Assembly: GCA_963708155.1 (NCBI GenBank)
Contig: OY970183.1
Span: 1 to 64,000 of the forward strand
Length of the DNA: 64,000 nucleotides
From: Methylovirgula sp963708155
GTDB lineage: Bacteria > Pseudomonadota > Alphaproteobacteria > Rhizobiales > Beijerinckiaceae
Direction: 5' to 3'
Each line of letters opens with the position of its first letter. Position 1 is the first letter of the stretch. The notes beneath the pieces were generated by a model that had not been told where the DNA came from, made no database searches, and saw nothing but the letters and a program-made list of their open reading frames with translations. The position numbers and the translations under genes were made by a program. Of this stretch, positions 58,676 to 64,000 are shown in pieces.

Positions 58676-59323
58676 ATGGCTGTTTTCTTCACCAGCGACA
58701 CGCATTTCGGCGATGCCCGTCGCATCCGTATCGACAAGCGGCCCTTCGCCAATATTGCCGAGCATGATGCCGGACTGATCGCGCGCTGGAACTCGGTCGT
58801 CGGACCGGATGATGATGTCTACCACCTCGGCGATTTCGCTCGCGTCGACGACGAAGCCGCCGTCACCAAATGGCTGAAGGCGCTCAACGGCCGCAAACAT
58901 CTCATCGTCGGCAACAACGATTCGCCGGCAGTGATCGAGAACGAGACCTGGGCGAGCGTGTCGCGTTACGCCGAAATCACGCTCGACGGCCATCTCCTGA
59001 TCCTGTGTCATTATCCCTTCCGCAGTTGGCACAACAGCACCAAGGGCGCGATCGACATTCACGGCCATTCACACGGCAAGATGAAAGAGCTGCCGCGCCA
59101 GTACGACGTCGGAGTCGATGTCTTCGATTACCGGCCCGTCACGCTTGCGGAAATCCTGTCGAGCCGCCGGCGGGGCAAGAAGGCGCTCGTAAAGACCGCC
59201 GCAAAACCGGCGAAGGGGGGCGCCCAGCAGAAGCGCGCCAAGGCAATAAAGAAGAAGAAGACAATAAAAAAGCCGGCCAAGTCAGCCAAGAAGCCAACCA
59301 AGCCGGCGAAAAAACGCAAGTAA
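58676..59323 (+). CDS. Metallophosphoesterase with lysine-rich C-terminal tail
   Basis: A 215-residue calcineurin-like phosphoesterase of the compact phage-like type. All metal-binding motifs are present: FTSDTHFGD (Asp, His), VYHLGDFARVDD, GNNDSPAV, LLILCHYPFRSWHN and DIHGHSHGK. After about residue 158 comes a tail of roughly 55 residues with about 20 lysines, rich in alanine and proline (KKKKTIKKPAKSAKKPTKPA), like a histone H1 tail. The tail may bind nucleic acid or polyphosphate. Transcribed alone between two terminators and converging on tsf (21 bp between stops). Confidence 0.9.
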   Translation: MAVFFTSDTHFGDARRIRIDKRPFANIAEHDAGLIARWNSVVGPDDDVYHLGDFARVDDEAAVTKWLKALNGRKHLIVGNNDSPAVIENETWASVSRYAEITLDGHLLILCHYPFRSWHNSTKGAIDIHGHSHGKMKELPRQYDVGVDVFDYRPVTLAEILSSRRRGKKALVKTAAKPAKGGAQQKRAKAIKKKKTIKKPAKSAKKPTKPAKKRK

Positions 59324-59344
59324 GAGCCGCCGGAGCGGCCTCGT

Positions 59345-60275
59345 CTAGCTTTGCCCCGAAGCAGCCGCGACCTCGGCGGCGAAGTCGGTTTCCTGCTTCT
59401 CGATGCCTTCGCCGAGCGCATAGCGCACGAAGGCCTTCAGCGTCACCGGCGCGCCGGCAGCACCTTCGGCCTCTTTCAAAACCTGGCTGATCGTCTTGTT
59501 GCCGTGCTCGGCATGGATCGAAGGCTGTTCGAGCAGCGTGACCTCTTTGTAATAGGTCTTGAGGCCCGACTCGACGATCTTCTCTAGGACATGCGGCGGC
59601 TTGCCGGCGTTCTTCTCGGCCAGCACCTTCTTCTCGCGCGCAACGACCTCGGGATCGATACCCGATGCATCGACCGCGAGCGGGCTCGCCGCCGCGACAT
59701 GCAAAGCGATGAGCCGCGCGAGCGGCGCGAGCACTTCGGGCTTGCCCTTCGATTCGAGCGCGACGAGCACGCCGATCTTGCCGAGGCCTTCGCCGATCGA
59801 ATTATGGACGTAATGGCCGACCACGCCTTCCTCAACATGAACGGCCGCAGCGCGGCGCAGGTTCATGTTTTCGCCGATGGTCGCGATCGCGTTGGCGATC
59901 GCATCCGCAACCGTGCCGCCGCCCGGATAATGGGTGCCCTTCAAGCGCCTCGACATCGGTAAGGCCTTTCTCCAGAGCGACCAGCGCGATCGTATGCGCG
60001 AGCGCCTGGAACTCCTCGTTGCGGGCAACGAAGTCCGTTTCCGAATTGACCTCGATCGCGACGCCGTCGCGCGGGCCGACCGCGAGCGCGATCAAGCCCT
60101 CGGCCGCGACACGGCCGGACTTCTTTGCCGCCTTCGAGAGACCCTTCTTGCGCAGCCAATCGATCGCCGCCTCGATGTTGGCGTCGCTCTCGGCGAGTGC
60201 CGTCTTGCAATCCATCATACCGGCGCCAGTCTTTTCGCGCAGCTCTTTCACCAGTGCCGCCGTGACATTCGCCAT
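59345..60275 (-). CDS. tsf: Elongation factor Ts, one 1-bp insertion
   Basis: EF-Ts recycles EF-Tu from GDP to GTP form. MANVTAALVKELREKTGAGM starts at 60275 with GAAGGATG upstream; LAESDANIEAAIDWLRKKGL and the conserved TDFVARNEEFQALA follow. An extra G near 59940 (GG to GGG) breaks EALEGTHYPGGGTVADAI. Removing it gives a 309-residue protein ending AAEVAAASGQS, of the length usual here. It follows rpsB by 109 bp on the same strand. Confidence 0.95.
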
Positions 60276-60384
60276 TGCGTTCATCCTTCAATCAATCGAC
60301 ATGAGCAAAGCAGATGCGGAACCTTGCATCTGCACACGCGCAGCGGCTGCGGATGCCGCAGCCGCCTGCCCAAAGGGCCGCTAT

Positions 60385-61404
60385 TTATTCCGCGGCGATC
60401 AGGTTCTTCGCCTGATCTGGCCAGCCATCGCGCTCGATGCGGCCGCCAAGCTTCAGATCCTGATCGAGCTTCTTGGCTTCCTCGGGCGTCAGCGCGGCGA
60501 TCTGCCAATAATGGAAGACGCCGGCATCGTTGAGCTTCTTCACCACCTGCGGGCCGACGCCATGCAGCTTGGCGAGATCGTCAGGCGCGCCCCGCGGCGC
60601 CGTCAGCAATTCGAAATGCTCGACCGGCGTGCCGCTTTCCGGCGCGGCAGCGATCTCCGGCAGATCCTCCGCGAGCGGCGCCTCGTCGGCGCCGAAGTCG
60701 ATCGCGGCTTCACCGCGGCTGCGGGAAATGCCGTCGAGGGCCGCGCGGGCGACGAGATCGCAATAGAGGCTGATGGCGCGCCCCGCGTCGTCGTTACCGG
60801 GAATCGGATAAGTGATTCCGTCCGGGTTGCTATTGGTATCGAGAATGGCCGCGACAGGAATGTGAAGCCGCGCCGCTTCCTTGATCGCCAACTGCTCCTT
60901 GTTGGTGTCGATGACGAAGATGAGGTCCGGCGTGCCGCCCATCTCCTTGATGCCGCCAAGCGCCTTCTCCAGCTTGTCGCGCTCGCGCGACAGCATGAGG
61001 CGCTCTTTCTTGGTCAGGCCGGGGCCGCCGGTCTCGAGGGTCTCGTTCACCTTGCGAAGCCGCTGGATGGAAGCCGAAATGGTCTTCCAGTTGGTCAGCA
61101 TGCCGCCGAGCCAGCGGGAATTGATGTAATATTGTGCCGAGCGCTTCGCGGCATCGGCGATCGAATCCTGCGCCTGGCGCTTGGTGCCAACGAAGAGCAC
61201 GCGCCCGCCCCGCGCCACCGTATCCGACACCACCTTCAGCGCCTGATGCAGCAGCGGCACCGTCTGGGCGAGATCGATGATATGGATATTGTTGCGGGTG
61301 CCGAAAATATACGGCGCCATTTTCGGGTTCCAGCGGTGCGATTGATGGCCGAAATGGGCGCCGGCCTCAAGGAGGCCACGCATAGAGAAATCAGGCAGTG
61401 ACAT
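60385..61404 (-). CDS. rpsB: 30S ribosomal protein S2 with helix-hairpin-helix-like extension
   Basis: S2 binds the 30S head-platform junction together with S1. The core is standard: MRGLLEAGAHFGHQSHRWNP, RGGRVLFVGTKRQAQDSIAD, INSRWLGGMLTNWKTIS and PGNDDAGRAISLYCDLVARA. The 339-residue protein is about 85 longer than enteric S2. The extra C-terminus holds an acidic linker and a domain with LAKLHGVGPQVVKKLNDAGV and HYWQIAALTPEEAKKLDQDL, the pattern of a helix-hairpin-helix, then GRIERDGWPDQAKNLIA. Similar tails occur on other proteins (L21, NuoE) in this order. Intact. Confidence 0.96.
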   Translation of the reverse strand: MSLPDFSMRGLLEAGAHFGHQSHRWNPKMAPYIFGTRNNIHIIDLAQTVPLLHQALKVVSDTVARGGRVLFVGTKRQAQDSIADAAKRSAQYYINSRWLGGMLTNWKTISASIQRLRKVNETLETGGPGLTKKERLMLSRERDKLEKALGGIKEMGGTPDLIFVIDTNKEQLAIKEAARLHIPVAAILDTNSNPDGITYPIPGNDDAGRAISLYCDLVARAALDGISRSRGEAAIDFGADEAPLAEDLPEIAAAPESGTPVEHFELLTAPRGAPDDLAKLHGVGPQVVKKLNDAGVFHYWQIAALTPEEAKKLDQDLKLGGRIERDGWPDQAKNLIAAE

Positions 61405-61727
61405 AGGTCGTTCTTCTCCGGTTGAGCCGCCGCGGAAAGTCAGGCTGGCCGGCGTTGCCGCCGGAAGCCACCGGTGCGGGCCTTAAAGCAGGACCGCGAA
61501 TTCCGCGTGTGGAATGGCGTGCTTATAGAGGGGCGGACATGGGAAGGCAAGGCATCAAAAGCAACAGCCGCGGGGGGACGACCCGCGGCTGCTCGCCGCC
61601 ATAGGCTGGCGGCATACGCCCGGAGACTTTCGGCTGACCGCCGGGCGCAGGGGGCTCTGAACCACCGCGCGAGAACGCGGTGGCATCTTATGGGCAACCT
61701 TATGAGAACAGCCGAGCTGACGCTCGC
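61405..61727. other. 323-bp spacer between katG and rpsB
   Basis: No coding signal. It holds a hairpin CCACCGCG/CGCGGTGG (61662-61683) soon after the katG stop, then the terminator at 61556-61590, and finally the promoter region of rpsB, which reads toward lower coordinates. Confidence 0.6.
61556..61590 (-). terminator. katG terminator
   Basis: On the minus strand the perfect 9-bp stem AGCCGCGGG/CCCGCGGCT (61566-61590) is followed by TTGCTTTTG. It would stop katG transcription before rpsB. The second hairpin at 61662-61683 lies between it and the katG stop. Confidence 0.7.
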
Positions 61728-63914
61728 TTATCTCCTGACGAGGTCAAAACGATCGGCGTTCATCACCTTCGTCCAGGCGGCAACGAAGTCATGGACGAAC
61801 TTCTCTTGCGAGTCGGCGCTGCCATAGACCTCGGCGAAGGCGCGAAGCTGCGAATGTGACCCGAAGATCAGATCGACGCGCGTCGCGGTCCAGCGGGGCG
61901 CGCCGGTCTTTCGGTCGCGACCCTCGTAGACATCCTCGCCAGCCGGCTGCCACCGCGTGCGCATGTCGAGCAGGTTGACGAAGAAGTCATTCGTCAGCTT
62001 CCCCGGCCGGTCGGTGAAGACGCCGTGCTTCGACCCGCCGGCGTTCGCACCGAGGACACGCAAGCCGCCGACGAGAACCGTCAGTTCCGGCCCCGTCAGC
62101 ATCAGCAATTGCGCCCGATCCACCAGCGCCTCTTCCGGCGCCAGGAACTGGTGCTTGCGGCTGATGTAATTGCGGAAGCCGTCGGCCCGCGGTTCCAGCG
62201 GCGCGAACGAGGCGGCGTCCGTCTGCTCCTGCGAGGCGTCCGTGCGTCCCGGCGTGAAAGGCACTTTCACGTCCACCCCGGCATCCTTGGCGGCCTTTTC
62301 GACCGCGGCGGCGCCACCGAGAACGATCAGATCGGCGAGCGAGACTTTCTTGCCGACTTTCTGCGCGTCGTTGAACTCCCGCTGGATTGCTTCAAGGTTC
62401 CCGAGCACCGTTCTCAGTTGCGCCGGCTCGTTGACTTCCCAGTCCTTCTGCGGCGCGAGGCGGATGCGTGCGCCATTGGCGCCGCCGCGCTTGTCGGAGC
62501 CACGGAACGTCGATGCCGACGCCCAGGCCGTCGAGACAAGCTGCGGTACGGTAAGGCCGGAAGCGAGAATCTTCGCCTTCAGATCGGCGATGTCCTTGTC
62601 GCTGACGACTTCATGATCGAGCGCCGGAACCCGGTCCTGCCAGATCAACGCTTCTTTCGGCACAAGCGGGCCGAGGTAACGCTGGATCGGCCCCATATCG
62701 CGATGCGTGAGCTTGAACCAGGCGCGGGCGAAGGCGTCCGCGAACTCGTCGGGATGCTCGTAAAAGCGTCGCGAGATTTTCTCGTAGGCCGGGTCGAACT
62801 TCAGCGAGAGGTCCGTGGTCAGCATGGTCGGCACATGCTTCTTTGACGGATCGTAGGCGTCGGGAATTGTCGCTTGCGCGTCTTTCGCGTGCCATTGCCA
62901 GGCACCCGCGGGGCTCTTCTCGAGTTCCCATTCGTATTTGAACAGATTGTCGAAGAAGTGGTTGCTCCACCGTGTTGGCGTCTGCGACCAGGTGACTTCC
63001 GGGCCGCCGGTGATGGCGTCCGCTCCGATGCCGCTGGCGTACTTGCTATGCCAACCAAGGCCTTGATCCTCGATGGCAGCGGCCTCCGGCTCCGCGCCAA
63101 CGAACGAGGGATCGCCCGCGCCGTGGGTCTTTCCGAACGTATGGCCGCCGGCGATCAGAGCGACAGTCTCCTCGTCGTTCATCGCCATACGGAAGAATGT
63201 CTCGCGGATGTCCTTCGCCGCCGCGATGGGGTCGGGCTTGCCGTTCGGTCCTTCCGGGTTGACGTAGATGAGACCCATCTGCACCGCGCCCAGCGGCTCC
63301 GCGAGCTGGCGCTCGCCGCTGTAACGCTCGTCGCCGAGCCATGTCCCTTCCGGGCCCCAATAAAGCTCTTCCGGTTCCCAGACGTCGGCGCGGCCACCGG
63401 CAAAACCGAAGGTCTTGAAGCCCATCGACTCGAGCGCGACATTGCCCGCGAGCACGAGCAGATCGGCCCAGGAAAGCTTGCGTCCGTATTTCTGCTTGAT
63501 CGGCCACAAGAGCCGGCGCGCCTTGTCGAGATTGGCGTTATCCGGCCAGCTGTTCAGCGGCGCGAAACGTTGCTGGCCCGCACCCGCGCCGCCGCGGCCG
63601 TCGGTGGTGCGATAGGTCCCGGCGCTATGCCATGCCATGCGGATGAACAGGCCGCCATAATGGCCGAAGTCGGCCGGCCACCACTCCTGTGAGTCGGTCA
63701 TCAATGCAGTGAGATCCTTGATCACCGCGTTGATGTCGAGACTCTTGAATTCCTTCGCGTAGTCGAATTCCTTGCCGAGCGGATCGGACGCCGGGGAATT
63801 CCGATGCAGGATCTGCACGTCCAGATGATCCGGCCACCAGTCGCGATTTGCATGACCGCGCTTGCCGCCGCTGAACGGGCATTCGCCCGCGCCTTTATGA
63901 ACCTTGTCGTCCAT
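61728..63914 (-). CDS. katG: Catalase-peroxidase KatG
   Basis: KatG is a heme enzyme with catalase and broad peroxidase activity that removes hydrogen peroxide. The 728-residue protein has the distal site IRMAWHSAGTYRTTDGRGGA (Arg, Trp, His), the crosslink tyrosine in MGLIYVNPEGPNG and its methionine in FRMAMNDEETVALIAGGHTF, which also contains the proximal histidine. The second, inactive domain includes VLGANAGGSKHGVFTDRPG. GGAGGGAG precedes the ATG. Intact. Probably OxyR-controlled; see the box upstream. Confidence 0.98.
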   Translation of the reverse strand: MDDKVHKGAGECPFSGGKRGHANRDWWPDHLDVQILHRNSPASDPLGKEFDYAKEFKSLDINAVIKDLTALMTDSQEWWPADFGHYGGLFIRMAWHSAGTYRTTDGRGGAGAGQQRFAPLNSWPDNANLDKARRLLWPIKQKYGRKLSWADLLVLAGNVALESMGFKTFGFAGGRADVWEPEELYWGPEGTWLGDERYSGERQLAEPLGAVQMGLIYVNPEGPNGKPDPIAAAKDIRETFFRMAMNDEETVALIAGGHTFGKTHGAGDPSFVGAEPEAAAIEDQGLGWHSKYASGIGADAITGGPEVTWSQTPTRWSNHFFDNLFKYEWELEKSPAGAWQWHAKDAQATIPDAYDPSKKHVPTMLTTDLSLKFDPAYEKISRRFYEHPDEFADAFARAWFKLTHRDMGPIQRYLGPLVPKEALIWQDRVPALDHEVVSDKDIADLKAKILASGLTVPQLVSTAWASASTFRGSDKRGGANGARIRLAPQKDWEVNEPAQLRTVLGNLEAIQREFNDAQKVGKKVSLADLIVLGGAAAVEKAAKDAGVDVKVPFTPGRTDASQEQTDAASFAPLEPRADGFRNYISRKHQFLAPEEALVDRAQLLMLTGPELTVLVGGLRVLGANAGGSKHGVFTDRPGKLTNDFFVNLLDMRTRWQPAGEDVYEGRDRKTGAPRWTATRVDLIFGSHSQLRAFAEVYGSADSQEKFVHDFVAAWTKVMNADRFDLVRR

Positions 63915-63972
63915 CTCTCCCTCCGGCTTTGTTCCGTGATGTGACCCTGCGCGAAACTAGGCAATCGGCTGA

Positions 63973-63985
63973 GATTGATCCAATC
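63973..63985. promoter_or_regulatory. Candidate OxyR/LysR-type box ahead of katG
   Basis: GATTG-ATC-CAATC forms a 5-bp-arm inverted repeat within a wider AT-rich segment (GATTGATCCAATCGATAG) 60-75 bp ahead of the katG ATG. Spacing and the T-N11-A type symmetry fit a LysR-family site, and oxyR is often divergent from katG. oxyR itself would lie beyond the window. Confidence 0.4.
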
Positions 63986-64000
63986 GATAGTTCCGTTTAT

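Overview
The window looks like GC-rich alphaproteobacterial chromosome of the order Hyphomicrobiales (Rhizobiales). Gene content and order (fabD-fabG-acpP-fabF-mltG, rpsF-rpsR-DUF2232-rplI-dnaB, rpsB/tsf/pyrH/frr/uppS/cdsA/dxr/rseP/bamA, a class I PHA synthase, a YkgJ-type cysteine protein) would fit Beijerinckiaceae or a close relative; that family-level call is inference. Almost everything is housekeeping. I saw no tRNA, rRNA, CRISPR array, insertion sequence, prophage or integron.

Layout. 1-10.8 kb: holC and pepA (minus), then the envelope/vitamin run lptG-lptD-surA-pdxA-rsmA (plus), facing gmk and yicC (minus). 10.8-16.4 kb: mltG, fabF, acpP, fabG, fabD (all minus), the core of type II fatty acid synthesis. 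16.5-27 kb: YkgJ protein, a small secreted protein, the ribosomal/replication run rpsF-rpsR-DUF2232-rplI-dnaB, then radA, cvpA, purF and an SDR. 27-34.2 kb: phaC, a divergent TetR/aldo-keto reductase pair, an FAH-family hydrolase, an AbrB-type membrane protein with a PEBP gene, and a decayed SRPBCC gene. 34.2-38 kb: argC, rpsI, rplM, a CoA-binding protein, heme A synthase and DUF2842. 38-44.6 kb: an accessory stretch with a polysaccharide deacetylase facing a FemAB/GNAT-like gene, a secreted Ntn-amidase, two small secreted proteins with a cysteine module, a quinone oxidoreductase and a transglutaminase-like protease. 44.6-55 kb: the envelope biogenesis operon (pyrH, frr, uppS, cdsA, dxr, rseP, bamA, lpxD, fabZ, read on minus). 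55-59.3 kb: a plus-strand insert (orphan NarL-type regulator, TonB-dependent receptor, metallophosphoesterase) separating pyrH from tsf-rpsB. 59.3-64 kb: tsf, rpsB, katG.

The dominant oddity is technical rather than biological. About twenty genes, including ones no bacterium can lose (frr, tsf, bamA, fabF, fabD, rpsF, gmk, rsmA), carry one or more single-base frameshifts. Where I traced them, most are one-base expansions or contractions of short homopolymers. They are densest in the first 10.8 kb, as at an under-polished contig end. Coordinates for such genes are the inferred full span, crossing frames.

Biologically the most interesting items are: a 40-bp near-perfect palindrome over the abrB-family promoter; a shared C-x8-LHG-x9-C secreted module present in three separate genes; the regulator/TonB-receptor insert with its AT-rich inverted-repeat leader; a helix-hairpin-helix-like tail on ribosomal protein S2; a lysine-rich tail on a metallophosphoesterase; and the absence of lptF, alr and lpxA from places where relatives usually keep them. 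I did not find a convincing new multi-gene system.
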